Below the pieces are notes generated by a model. The model was not told the origin of the DNA. It saw nothing but the letters and a program-made list of their open reading frames with translations, and ran no database searches. A program made the position numbers and the translations under genes. This document shows, in pieces, positions 50,946 through 60,107 of a stretch of DNA of 64,000 bases; position 1 is the first letter of the stretch; every line of letters starts with the position of its first letter. This DNA comes from an uncultured Eggerthellaceae bacterium (GTDB taxonomy: Bacteria > Actinomycetota > Coriobacteriia > Coriobacteriales > Eggerthellaceae): assembly GCA_947565185.1 (NCBI GenBank), contig CANODU010000004.1:1-64000 (forward strand), in the 5' to 3' direction.

Positions 50946-52304
50946 CTAGTCAAAGAGCGTCCAGGGTTGCGTGGGCCTGTCTTGCAGGTAGCCGTCCATC
51001 CACTTCCAAAGCGGATGCTGGTCCATGAAGTCCTTCGCGATGAACTCCACGCCGTCTGCCCGGCCATAGCGTCCCCACATCTTCATATGCTTCACGTCAT
51101 CGGGACCTGCCGCCTTCGCATCGCATGATCCGGCCGGGTAGAACGGGATGTTCCAGACGGCATCTGGATCATCGGCGTAGTACTGCGGATCCACGTCGTA
51201 ATGCGCGCAGATGTCACGGCTGGATGGGCAGTCATAGCCCAGATAGACGTCATAGGTATCGGCCAGCATCTTCTTGACCACTTCAAGGTCTATCTTGCCG
51301 TAGTACTGGTCGATCAGCTCCATCCACCGCTGGCGACGCGCACCGGTCTGCTGGCGAGGATCGTTGAAGCCGTTGTCCTTGCATTCCAGGTTGCGGATGC
51401 GTGGGTCGAACACGGCATTGCAGCCGAAGAACGTACCGTCCTTGGTGCGCTTGAGGCTGGTGTATTCCAAGCCTTGCTCGAAGCGGGCTATCTCGCCGGT
51501 GTTGTGGTCGGCGATGAGCCACGCGTTCGCATAGCCGCCATTGTTGCCCTTGTTCAAGCGCTCCACGAATTCGTCGATGGTGTTGGAGAACTGGATGGCA
51601 TCACGGATGCGCACCCATTCCGGCATGCCCGCATCGTCGTAGCGGTCGAAGCCTGCAAGCGTGGTCTCCGTCACATTCAGACCAGCAGAGGTCACATAGA
51701 AATCCGTCATGGAAGCCAGCATGCAGGGCGCAGATGCCTGCATGACGAAGCTGTACCCCTCATCTGGTTCCACATGCTTGCAAACGTTGAAGTACTGTCC
51801 GCTCCAGAACTCATCGAAGCTCTCATGACCCAGATACGGCTTTCCATCCACCGTGGCCGATCCCGTGGCAGCGATGGCCGAGCAATGCTCCTTGCGATGC
51901 GTCTTCATGAGCGGACGGCTCATGATCTTGCCCGCGTTCTGCGGCCACCAGTAGCCCGTGATCTCCATCCAGTCATTCCATGCGATCATGTCCTCCAACG
52001 TGGTGTCCACGCCTGCTGCGGTCAGGCCATCGGCCATGCCTTGCAGCTCCTGAGCGTATCGCTCGGGGATCATGGATCCATGCAGGCGAATGGATTGCTC
52101 TGCGAACCAGTCGTAATCCATGCCGAAGGTCTCCAACGTCATGTATCGGTAAACGCGCAGCGCATCCTTGAATTCGTCTGCTAGGAGATATCCTTCCTGG
52201 AATCCGCATTCATAGGGCGCGCCCTTCACCTTGATGTGCTGCCAGCCGTTCTTGACCTCATGCTGCGCATGGGCAACGACTTGCTGCTGTCCCTCTGTCA
52301 ACAT
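50946..52304 (-). CDS. C45/phospholipase-B-like Ntn hydrolase
   Basis: A 452-aa predicted N-terminal-nucleophile hydrolase. Seen: an N-terminal helical pro-like region ('GAPYECGFQEGYLLADEF', 'MADGLTAAGVDTTLEDMIAWND'), then 'KEHCSAIAATGSATVDGKPYLGHE' where Cys141 would become the nucleophile after self-cleavage, and 'YANAWLIADHNTGEIARFEQGL'. The family spans penicillin-V/acyl-CoA:6-APA acyltransferases (C45) and phospholipase-B-like proteins. Substrate probably an amide; no signal peptide, so it is intracellular. It is 59 nt from pepC. Confidence 0.78.
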   Translation of the reverse strand: MLTEGQQQVVAHAQHEVKNGWQHIKVKGAPYECGFQEGYLLADEFKDALRVYRYMTLETFGMDYDWFAEQSIRLHGSMIPERYAQELQGMADGLTAAGVDTTLEDMIAWNDWMEITGYWWPQNAGKIMSRPLMKTHRKEHCSAIAATGSATVDGKPYLGHESFDEFWSGQYFNVCKHVEPDEGYSFVMQASAPCMLASMTDFYVTSAGLNVTETTLAGFDRYDDAGMPEWVRIRDAIQFSNTIDEFVERLNKGNNGGYANAWLIADHNTGEIARFEQGLEYTSLKRTKDGTFFGCNAVFDPRIRNLECKDNGFNDPRQQTGARRQRWMELIDQYYGKIDLEVVKKMLADTYDVYLGYDCPSSRDICAHYDVDPQYYADDPDAVWNIPFYPAGSCDAKAAGPDDVKHMKMWGRYGRADGVEFIAKDFMDQHPLWKWMDGYLQDRPTQPWTLFD

Positions 52305-52326
52305 ATCCGTGCTTCCCTTCCCGTTG

Positions 52327-52350
52327 GGCAGATCTGAAGATCTGCACTAC
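52327..52350 (-). repeat. Module F palindrome (GTAG head on minus strand)
   Basis: GTAG (52347-52350), T, GCAGATCT-TC-AGATCTGC. It is the only repeat module inside the peptide-island row, between the S10 and C45-like genes. Confidence 0.85.
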
Positions 52351-52375
52351 GAACCAATGCTGTTCGGTCTCCGCC

Positions 52376-53884
52376 CTAATCTTCGTGGCGCTTCTCATAG
52401 AACGCATGCAGCTCTGGCGCCATCTTCTCCAGCGTGGGCTCATCCTCATAGGCCATATGCCCGTTCTCGTGCACGTGGTATTCGATGCGCTCCTTGAGGT
52501 AGTCCGGCAGGAACATCTTCGAAATGGAGTGGCGCACGTTCCAATAGGGCGTGGCGGCATCATGGATGCCCCCGAAGAAGAGCACGCGGCACTTGGGATT
52601 GCGGCGCAAGGCGGTAGCCATGTCATAGGCGGTGTTAGGGCACACCGGGCTTCCCATGGTGCCAGGCGCCTGATGGGTCCAGTTCCAATCCTCGTTCACC
52701 TTGAAGGAGAGCAGGATGTTGATGGGAGATCCCTTGAATCCGGTCTCCTGCACGAGCTTCATCCACGCGGATTGATCCGGCGTCATGATGGCATCACCTG
52801 ACGGGTCCTCGCCTGCGAAGAACTCGTTGTCGCCTTGGACATCCATATACGCGGCTTCGGTGAAGCGCGTGTCATAGCGCCCCGTGAACAGGCCCTCATC
52901 CGCAACGATCATCTTGCGGAACGTATCCAGTTCGATGCGCAGATGCTTCTGCTGGATGACGTCAGCCGGCAACCCGATGAGCTTCGACATCTCGCGGGCC
53001 AGCGTGCGCTCTTCGCGCTCGGTGATGGTGTCGCTCTTGATGAGCGCTTGCCCATACTTCTCATCCACGAATGCCCAGGCCTTGTCGAACCATTCGAACT
53101 GATCCACGCCTTTGCCCGCCTTGCCGAAGTAGTTGGCTGTGGCCGCATAGACGGGGAGCATGCCCATGTAATACAGGTCATTGCCAGGCAGCGTAGGCGC
53201 ATAGTCCAAGATGGTGGACTGCTCGATCACGCCCGTGACGGCGATGCCGCGCTCTCCCAGAACGCGCATGAGCACGGAGTTGCGCATGGTGCCATAGGAT
53301 TCGCCATACAGATACAGCGGCGTGTTCCAGCGGTCATGTGTGGTCAGCCACTGAGCGATGCCCCGCATGAACGCATCGGCATCCCCATCCACGCCCCAGA
53401 CCTTCTTCGCATCATAGCCAGGGGCTATCTTCGAATAGCCGGTGCCCATGGCGTCCAGATACACCAGATCAGAATCGGGCAGGATAGAATAGGGGTTGTC
53501 TTCTGGCTGGGTTGGGCAGGGCAACTGCTCTTGGCTGGAGATGGGCACGCGACGCGGCCCCATGCCACCGATGTTCACCATGGCAGATGAGCCGCCCGGG
53601 CCACCGTTCCAGCAGAACGTGACGGGGCGGTCGGTCTTGTCCTGAGCATCCGAGATGTAGGACAGGGCGAACATGTGGCCGATGAGCGTGCCACCGTCTT
53701 CATGCAGCGGCAGCATCTCAGCGGTAGCCGTGTATTTGATGGACTGCTTGCCCTTGCCCTTCCAGGTGTAGTCGCGGCTTGATGGCTCCGGCACAGCTTC
53801 AGCAGCCTTTGCCGGCGCGGCAGCCGGGTCATTGATGGTCACCGTGAATGAGGGGGCAGTTTGCGTTGTCTTCGTATCTGGCAT
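52376..53884 (-). CDS. S10-family serine carboxypeptidase-like peptidase
   Basis: A 502-aa alpha/beta-hydrolase of the carboxypeptidase C group. Seen: 'PVTFCWNGGPGGSSAMVNIGGMGPR' region (key NGGPGGSS), nucleophile Ser196 in 'YLYGESYGTMRN', Asp442 in 'FFGGIHDAATP' and His476 in 'VHENGHMAYED', a full triad. There is no signal peptide: residues 1-38 are polar and Ala-rich, so it probably acts in the cytoplasm on imported peptides. It lies 65 nt after the APC permease gene and continues the same-strand row. Confidence 0.9.
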   Translation of the reverse strand: MPDTKTTQTAPSFTVTINDPAAAPAKAAEAVPEPSSRDYTWKGKGKQSIKYTATAEMLPLHEDGGTLIGHMFALSYISDAQDKTDRPVTFCWNGGPGGSSAMVNIGGMGPRRVPISSQEQLPCPTQPEDNPYSILPDSDLVYLDAMGTGYSKIAPGYDAKKVWGVDGDADAFMRGIAQWLTTHDRWNTPLYLYGESYGTMRNSVLMRVLGERGIAVTGVIEQSTILDYAPTLPGNDLYYMGMLPVYAATANYFGKAGKGVDQFEWFDKAWAFVDEKYGQALIKSDTITEREERTLAREMSKLIGLPADVIQQKHLRIELDTFRKMIVADEGLFTGRYDTRFTEAAYMDVQGDNEFFAGEDPSGDAIMTPDQSAWMKLVQETGFKGSPINILLSFKVNEDWNWTHQAPGTMGSPVCPNTAYDMATALRRNPKCRVLFFGGIHDAATPYWNVRHSISKMFLPDYLKERIEYHVHENGHMAYEDEPTLEKMAPELHAFYEKRHED

Positions 53885-53949
53885 CTTCTTCTCCTTCGAA
53901 CGATCCTTATTCCTTGTTCCTTATTCCTGCAAACCCTGGATGAGGCGCA

Positions 53950-55455
53950 TCACCCCAGATTGATCTGGCGCTTCAGCACCTTCGTCAACACCAGGTAGTA
54001 GATGATCCCGATGACGATGAAGACGACGCCCACGATGAGGGCGACCTCTCCTACCGACAGCAGGATGGCGAAGCACACCGCTGCACCCAAGAGCGGGAAC
54101 AACAGGTGCATGAAGAATGCCTTCGCGCCGGCACGTTCCTTCAGCTGGAACCAGCAGAACACGATGACCGAGACGTTCAGCATCACATAGGTGGAAAGCG
54201 CGCCGAAGTTCGAGATCTTCACTACGGTGTTCATATTGATGCCGCTGAACTGGAAGACCAGCGTGAGCACCACTGACAACCCGATGATGAAGATGACCGC
54301 ATTCAACGGAGAGTTCGTGCGCTTGTCCATCTTCGCCATGAACTTCGGGAGGCATCCGCCCTTGGCCATGGTGAACATGACGAACGCGATGGAGTTCTGC
54401 TGGGCGATGGCGGTGAACACGCCCTGGGCCAGCGCGACGCCCACGGCACAGAGGATCATGAGCCACGGTCCTGCCGCGATCTTCGCCACCACGTAGAAGG
54501 CGTTATCCGTGTTGTTCGCGAATGCAGCTCCCGAAGGATCGATGCACGTAGCGATGAAGCACTGCAGCACGTACAGCACGCAGAGCACGATGGCCATCAC
54601 CATCATGGCGCGCGACGGTCCGTGCTTGGGGTCCTTGGCCTCTTGGGTGAGCGTAGCGATGGCGCCGAAGCCCACGTAGGACATGACCGCCAAAGACACG
54701 GCAGACATGGTACCGCCCAGTTCGAACTTGTCCGGATTGAAGAGGTTCTCAGGCGAGAAGCTGGCGCTCTCAGGATGCTGCACCACATAGATGATGCCGC
54801 AGATGACGAACAGGGCCAAGATGGCCAGCTGCGCCACGAGCGCCACCTTGTTCACCACCATGGCGGTCTTCATGCCGATGAGGGACACGATGGCCACGAT
54901 GATGAGGAACCCGAAGCAGAGCGCCAATATGGGCACGTCCGGCAGCATGCTGTGGATGGCGATGGCGGCGATCAGGTAGACCATGGCTGGGCTCACCAGA
55001 TATTGCAACAGCATCAGCCAACCGGCGATGAATCCAGGCATCTTGCCGAACACGTGGCTCACGTAGGTGAAGATGGAGCCCGACGACGGGAAGTGCTGGA
55101 TCATGATGCCGAATGAGAACACGCTGAACAGCACGGCCACGAAGCCGATCAGGAAGGCAAGCGTGGGCATCCCGCCCGAATCAGCGAATACGCCGCCGTA
55201 CACGGCCATAGGCGAGATGGGCACCATGGTGATGAGGCCCCATACCACCATATCCTTCACGGTGAGCGTTGCTTTGAAATCACCGCCGCTCTTCTGCTGC
55301 GTGGCCACGGTGGGCTTCGTCACCTTCGCTCCGTTGTTCTCCGGCATGGACATGCGCGCTGTGGTGGCATCATCAGCAGACTGAGCCTGAGCGGCTTGAG
55401 AAGGCACAGCGGCCTGAGGCGCTGTTGCCGTTGCCTTCGAAGTGTTGTCTGTCAT
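53950..55455 (-). CDS. APC-family amino-acid permease
   Basis: A 501-aa membrane transporter with about 12 helices. AAAGGAGG lies 8 nt before the ATG. The first 60 residues are Ala/Gln/Thr-rich and cytoplasmic; the APC core starts at 'LTVKDMVVWGLITMVPISPMAVYGGVF'. Also seen: 'FPSSGSIFTYVSHVFGKMPGFIAGW', a helix-3 mark of the family, and 'SYVGFGAIATLTQEAKDPKHG'. Substrate not decidable; the group includes putrescine and amino-acid importers. A hairpin lies between it and the upstream permease gene. Confidence 0.9.
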   Translation of the reverse strand: MTDNTSKATATAPQAAVPSQAAQAQSADDATTARMSMPENNGAKVTKPTVATQQKSGGDFKATLTVKDMVVWGLITMVPISPMAVYGGVFADSGGMPTLAFLIGFVAVLFSVFSFGIMIQHFPSSGSIFTYVSHVFGKMPGFIAGWLMLLQYLVSPAMVYLIAAIAIHSMLPDVPILALCFGFLIIVAIVSLIGMKTAMVVNKVALVAQLAILALFVICGIIYVVQHPESASFSPENLFNPDKFELGGTMSAVSLAVMSYVGFGAIATLTQEAKDPKHGPSRAMMVMAIVLCVLYVLQCFIATCIDPSGAAFANNTDNAFYVVAKIAAGPWLMILCAVGVALAQGVFTAIAQQNSIAFVMFTMAKGGCLPKFMAKMDKRTNSPLNAVIFIIGLSVVLTLVFQFSGINMNTVVKISNFGALSTYVMLNVSVIVFCWFQLKERAGAKAFFMHLLFPLLGAAVCFAILLSVGEVALIVGVVFIVIGIIYYLVLTKVLKRQINLG

Positions 55456-55480
55456 CGTACATACCTCCTTTTCGCAAGAG

Positions 55481-55510
55481 GGGCTGCGCCCAAGGACCTG
55501 AGCGCAGCCC
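55481..55510 (-). terminator. Hairpin between the two APC permease genes
   Basis: GGGCTGCGC (55481-55489) pairs with GCGCAGCCC (55502-55510) over a 12-nt loop, 13 nt after the stop of the larger permease. No U-tract; it may terminate partially or stabilise the upstream mRNA. Confidence 0.45.
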
Positions 55511-55523
55511 GCTTCACGAGACC

Positions 55524-57734
55524 CTACTTATCCGCGTGCTTATCCGTTGTGCTTGAGGCCGGAGCGGCACCGGTTGCAGGAGCCTTCGTCTCACCGGTTT
55601 CCTTGGTGGCAGCAGCCTGCTCGGCAGCGGCCGTGGCTTCCTTGACTTCGCGCTCAGCGGAAAGGAGGTCGCTGTCGGCTTTGACCTGATCCTCATAGGC
55701 CTGAGCCTCTACGGCATACTTCTTCACATCAGCCTCGGCCTGCTTCTCATGCGCCAAGGCATCGTGTTCGGCCGTGGTAGCAGCCGCCGCGTCAGCTGTG
55801 ACGTCCGTAGGAATCTTCACGGCTTCCACTTGGGCTGCAGGAGCGGCAGGAACGCTGGAGGATATCTGCACCTGCACCGTTTCCTCAGCCCGACGCTTCG
55901 CCTCTGGATCCTTGACGCCCACGCTAGCGGATGTGCCGATGCCAGCTTTCTTGGAGATGATCACCGGCTGGCTCATGGGCACGGCTACAGCAGTGTTCAT
56001 GACGCCGTTGGTCTTGACCGGATGGTTCAGAGCCGCTGGGTCATCGCCTGCTTCGATGGAGGGCGAAGACGGATGATGCTTGCCAGGGATGTATTCATCA
56101 GGAAGGACTATCTGCTCATTGGGGTCCCATAGCTTCTTCACGGGCATGCCCATGGGGTTCTGACCTTCGCTCATCATCTCAGAGGGAACGTTGGACATGA
56201 CGCGCTCCGGCTTCTTCAAGCCTTCCAGCTGCCACGTGAATGGCGCGAACACGTTGTTCGGATCCACCCAGTCGTGCTTCTTGGACGCCTGATAGACAGC
56301 GAAGCAGATACCGAACGTCACTGCGATGATGGCAAGGATGACCACCACGTAGGTGACGGGGCTGCCCACCTCTTCGGCAACCTGAGCCGGCGGGATGATG
56401 GCCAGCACGATGCCGAACAGGCACGCCAGCAGACCGACGCCCGCCACCACGTAGGCACCTACGCTGCCGCCCGGAACCTTGAACAGGCGCGGACGATTCG
56501 GTTGATCATGACGCAGCTTCAGGAACGACACGAACATGAGCACGTAGTACATCATGTACAGGATGGTGATGGCCTGCGTGATCAGGATGACGAAGCCTTC
56601 GATGTTCGGGATCAGGAAAGCCAAGAACGCAACGATGGTCATGAAGCCCATCTGGATGTACATGAGGCGGCTTGGCATGCCGTGCTTGTTGTTGTTCTGC
56701 ATGAACTTCGGCAGGAAGCCGGAACGGCCAGCCTGGCCTAGCATGAACGACGGACCGGCCATGTTGGTGATCAACGACGCCATGGAAGCACCCAGACCAA
56801 CCCACACGAACGCTACGTAGATCCAGGGGCAGTTGAAGGTGGCACCCAGGATCTTATAGGTCTGGTACAAGCCATAGACCAGGTTCATATCCTGCTTCGG
56901 CGTGACGATGGCGATGCAGACGGTACCCGCGATGAAGATGATCAGCGTCAGGATCATGGCGATGAAGATGGACAGCGGGAACTCCTTTTGCGGCTGCTTC
57001 AGCTGCTTGATGTGCGCAGCATTCATGTCGATGCCTGCGAAGCTGAAGAACACGCCTGCTGCAAGCGCCAGATTGGTGAGGCTGAACCCGCTGCTGAAGG
57101 GGTTGAATGCCTCAGGCGAAGGGGTGACGTTGGACACGTTGCCTTGCGCCAGCCAAACCACCGTGAAGATGACGATGAACGCCAGCGGAATGAACGTGCC
57201 GATGATGACACCATACTTGGTCAGGCGCGCGAACGTCTTGACACCCTTGGTGGACAAGAACGTCAGGCCCCAGTAATAAGCAAGCCACGCCAAGATGATG
57301 AAGAACTGGTTCTCAGGGTGATTCATGAAGTTGACCGCCCAGTCCCAATCGGGCGTGTAGAATCCGATGGTGGCCGACGCGGACGCAACGCCCATGCCGA
57401 AGTTGATGGAGGTCTGGAACCAGAGGATGAGCAGGCATGTGAAGGCCAATCCCGGACCGAGTGCCTCGCCCACCCACCGGAAGATGCCGCCGCGCTGCCC
57501 CCAGCCGCTTGCCAGCTCTGCCGCTACCAGGCCGGTAGGCAGGAAGAAGACGAGCGCGCCGATGATGAACAGCGTGACCGAAGACAAGCCATAGTAGGCT
57601 TGCTGCACATCGTTCGCGACGCTGCCGATGATGGTCACATTCATCATCACGAGCGCCATCAGGGAGATGTACGACCCTGTGTTCTTCGCAGGCTTGGCCT
57701 GCTTCGTCTGCGCTGTCGCGCTCTTGGTACTCAT
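55524..57734 (-). CDS. APC-family permease, glutamate/GABA-antiporter-like, with long C-terminal tail
   Basis: A 736-aa membrane protein. Residues 1-505 form the 12-13-helix APC core ('LMALVMMNVTIIGSVANDVQQ', 'GLVAAELASGWGQRGGIFRWVGEALGP', 'FAGIDMNAAHIKQLKQPQKEFPLSI'), closest in layout to the glutamate:GABA antiporter GadC group. Residues from about 510 are a soluble tail of some 225 residues, rich in Ala, Pro, Glu and Lys with a probable coiled-coil near 645-705, which GadC lacks. The tail's role is unknown. GAAGGGGG precedes the ATG. It is first of the minus-strand island. Confidence 0.88.
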   Translation of the reverse strand: MSTKSATAQTKQAKPAKNTGSYISLMALVMMNVTIIGSVANDVQQAYYGLSSVTLFIIGALVFFLPTGLVAAELASGWGQRGGIFRWVGEALGPGLAFTCLLILWFQTSINFGMGVASASATIGFYTPDWDWAVNFMNHPENQFFIILAWLAYYWGLTFLSTKGVKTFARLTKYGVIIGTFIPLAFIVIFTVVWLAQGNVSNVTPSPEAFNPFSSGFSLTNLALAAGVFFSFAGIDMNAAHIKQLKQPQKEFPLSIFIAMILTLIIFIAGTVCIAIVTPKQDMNLVYGLYQTYKILGATFNCPWIYVAFVWVGLGASMASLITNMAGPSFMLGQAGRSGFLPKFMQNNNKHGMPSRLMYIQMGFMTIVAFLAFLIPNIEGFVILITQAITILYMMYYVLMFVSFLKLRHDQPNRPRLFKVPGGSVGAYVVAGVGLLACLFGIVLAIIPPAQVAEEVGSPVTYVVVILAIIAVTFGICFAVYQASKKHDWVDPNNVFAPFTWQLEGLKKPERVMSNVPSEMMSEGQNPMGMPVKKLWDPNEQIVLPDEYIPGKHHPSSPSIEAGDDPAALNHPVKTNGVMNTAVAVPMSQPVIISKKAGIGTSASVGVKDPEAKRRAEETVQVQISSSVPAAPAAQVEAVKIPTDVTADAAAATTAEHDALAHEKQAEADVKKYAVEAQAYEDQVKADSDLLSAEREVKEATAAAEQAAATKETGETKAPATGAAPASSTTDKHADK

Positions 57735-58132
57735 GGATACCCCCTTCGGTCATGCTCGCGATTTGTGCGAATGCGCCGAACGGGATCATGTGATCGAGGT
57801 ATGCGCGCAAATCGTGCCAATGGATATGCAGCGAACCCGATCCGTCTTGTGGGGAAGGCAGATCAGGCTTGCTACGCTTTTGAATACTAAGAACCGCCGC
57901 ACCCGCGATGTCGGGCGCTCAAGCGATGTTGCTTTCTCGTTTTCCACTTGGCTCAACCGCGTTGAAAAGGCTTGCCGCGCATGCTGACCCAGGGTGAGCC
58001 AATGTTTCAGTTAGCCCTCTGTTCGATGACATATCCACGATCAGGAACATGCGCATATGCGCGTGCGCTATACCCGATAAGACACGCAACAACCCTGAGC
58101 GCCTTCTCAGGCGAAGAGGAAGGATGCATCCC
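57735..58132. other. Divergent intergenic region, no gene seen
   Basis: About 400 nt between the large APC permease gene and the C69 dipeptidase gene. It must hold both promoters but no convincing -35/-10 pair is visible. A GCCGCACCCGCGA stretch near 57900 resembles a decayed B module, and a small CCTGAG/CTCAGG hairpin lies just before the dipeptidase Shine-Dalgarno site. Short ORFs here lack support. Confidence 0.5.
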
Positions 58133-59704
58133 ATGGCCTGCACAACTCTGCTCGTCGGCCGCTTGGCCACCAATGATGGCTCCACCATCGTTGCTCGCAA
58201 CGAAGATGGCGAGGATTTCTCGTTCGATCCGAAGAAGATGATCGTGGTGAATCCGGAGGATCAGCCACGGTCCTACACAGGCGTGGCCAACCATCTGACC
58301 ATCGAATTGCCCGATGACCCGCTGCGCTATACCTGCACGCCCAATGCGGACCCATCGAATGGCGTCTGGGCGGAGACCGGCATCAACGCCGCCAACGTCT
58401 CCATGAGCTCCACGGAGACCATCTCTGCGAACGCGCGCGTCTTGGGCGCTGACCCGCTGGTGGTCTATCAGCCCGCACACGGCAAGCCGGGAGATGCCGA
58501 CTACCAGCCGGAGATTCCCGGCGGCATCGGGGAGGAGAACCTGCCCACCATCACGCTGCCCTATATCACAAGCGCGCGCGAGGGCGTCCAGCGCCTGGGG
58601 ATGCTGGTGGAGAAGTACGGCACCTACGAGACCAACGGCGTCGCTTTCGGCGATGCGGATGACATCTGGTACTGGGAGAACATCGGAGGGCACCATTGGA
58701 TCGCCCGCCGCGTGCCGGATGACTGCTATGTGGTGCAGCCGAATCGCCAAGGCATCGACCATTTCGACCTGGCTGATGCATTGGAAGAGCAGCATGATTA
58801 CATGTGCAGCGCAGATCTTGCCACGTGGATCAAGGAGCACGATCTCTTGATGGACATGCCCCAGCATGAGGGAGATGCCGGTGAGACCGTCCAAGGCCTG
58901 CCGCGCTTCTTCAACGCACGCATCGCGTTCTCCACCTACACCTGGCTCGATCAGCTCTACAACGCTCCGCGCAAGTGGTACCTCTGCAAGCGCCTGACGC
59001 CATCTGACTCCCGCTTCCAGGGACCGGCGCCCCAGTTCGGCCCTGAGAGCTTGGACATCCCCTGGGCCATGCGCCCTGACAAGAAGCTCTCTGCCTCTGA
59101 CGTGAAGGACCTGCTCTCTACCACCTATGACGGCACCGAATATGATCCTTACGGCACGAAGGGCACACCACAGAGCCGCCATCAATACCGGTATGTGGGG
59201 ATCGACCGCACGTCAGAGTGCTCCATCCTCTGCATCCGACCGAATGCGCCGAAAGCGCTGCGCGGCGTGCATTGGTTCGCACCCGCATCCGGCCCCTTCA
59301 ACACGGCATGCGCCATGTACGCCAATGTGAAGGAACTCCCCGCATTCGTGGATACGCCCACGAAGGTGACCACCGACAGCCTCTATTGGAACAACCGCTT
59401 GGTGGCAGGCTTGGCTGATCCGCAGTTCTTCGAAAGCTACGAATCCATCCAAGGCTACCGACTGAACACCATGGCACAGGGCTATCAGTCGCTCCATGAG
59501 ACGGACGCGCGGCTTGCACAGATGGCGAAGGATGGCAAAGCCAACCTGGATGATATGGATGACCCCACCGTGCTCGCAGAGCTGGCTACCGCGAACCAAG
59601 CGCTCATGGACAAGATCCAAGCACAGACGCGCGATCTTCTGGGCACCGTGCTGGATCAACGCACGGTCACGATGAAGAACGCCTTCAACATGAACGACCA
59701 CTGA
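58133..59704 (+). CDS. pepD: C69-family dipeptidase
   Basis: A 523-aa Ntn-hydrolase dipeptidase. The ATG at 58133 is chosen because GGAAGG lies 9 nt upstream and it places the family start 'MACTTLLVGRLATNDGSTIVARNED', with nucleophile Cys3, close to the N-terminus; an ATG at 58124 is less likely. Also seen: 'GINAANVSMSSTETIS', 'YITSAREGVQRLGMLVEKYGT' and 'DIWYWENIGGHHWIARRVPDD', all typical of PepD. There is no signal peptide. Divergent from the amino-acid permease row, it probably shares the peptide-degrading role. Confidence 0.93.
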   Translation: MACTTLLVGRLATNDGSTIVARNEDGEDFSFDPKKMIVVNPEDQPRSYTGVANHLTIELPDDPLRYTCTPNADPSNGVWAETGINAANVSMSSTETISANARVLGADPLVVYQPAHGKPGDADYQPEIPGGIGEENLPTITLPYITSAREGVQRLGMLVEKYGTYETNGVAFGDADDIWYWENIGGHHWIARRVPDDCYVVQPNRQGIDHFDLADALEEQHDYMCSADLATWIKEHDLLMDMPQHEGDAGETVQGLPRFFNARIAFSTYTWLDQLYNAPRKWYLCKRLTPSDSRFQGPAPQFGPESLDIPWAMRPDKKLSASDVKDLLSTTYDGTEYDPYGTKGTPQSRHQYRYVGIDRTSECSILCIRPNAPKALRGVHWFAPASGPFNTACAMYANVKELPAFVDTPTKVTTDSLYWNNRLVAGLADPQFFESYESIQGYRLNTMAQGYQSLHETDARLAQMAKDGKANLDDMDDPTVLAELATANQALMDKIQAQTRDLLGTVLDQRTVTMKNAFNMNDH

Positions 59705-59796
59705 GGCTTTCGCCACGCACCTGCAGCCACCTGGCTGCTCTGCTGGAAAGGGATCATGCCTCCGGTTGAATCCCGGGTGTTGCAGATGTGCTTGTT

Positions 59797-59825
59797 ATGG
59801 GATCCTGGTTTCGCCAGGATCCCAT
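59797..59825 (+). terminator. T-like hairpin downstream of the C69 dipeptidase gene
   Basis: A perfect 12-bp stem ATGGGATCCTGG/CCAGGATCCCAT with loop TTTCG, in the GTTAT-hairpin-ATTG scaffold. The U-tract is reduced to TTG, so a terminator role is only possible. Confidence 0.5.
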
Positions 59826-60107
59826 TGCATATATTCGTGCGCGCAGGTGCGCGCACCCACAGATCATGAAACAACTCATTCGTGGGTGCGGCCAACTGGC
59901 ATCATGAAGCACCCCATTCGTGGGTGTCGGAAACCGCTGGCACCCGCGATCATCCTGTTTCTGGTTACCCGTGGGTGCGGCCAACTGGCCGCACGTCTCA
60001 ATACGCCTTTGGGCGAATGTCCAAAGGCGTCACTGTCTTCCCTTGCATTTGATACCATGGCTTTACGGGGACAGGTCAAGCCTGTCCCCGTTCGCCTCAG
60101 GGAAAGG
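59826..60107. repeat. Intergenic hairpin chain, region X (three B copies and stems)
   Basis: B 59837-59856 (GTGCGCGC/GCGCGCAC, CCAC tail), a broken GTGG-headed B at 59882-59900, a decayed GTGGGTGTCGG unit near 59930, and a full B 59971-59994. Then a stem ACGCCTTTGG/CCAAAGGCGT (60003-60030) and an 11-bp stem ACGGGGACAGG/CCTGTCCCCGT (60065-60091), 16 nt before the kinase-fusion ATG. No gene is supported. Confidence 0.8.

Noticed and set aside
58007-59185. 392-aa minus-strand ORF opposite the C69 dipeptidase
   Set aside because: Antisense shadow; the plus strand has Cys3 and family motifs with a good Shine-Dalgarno site.
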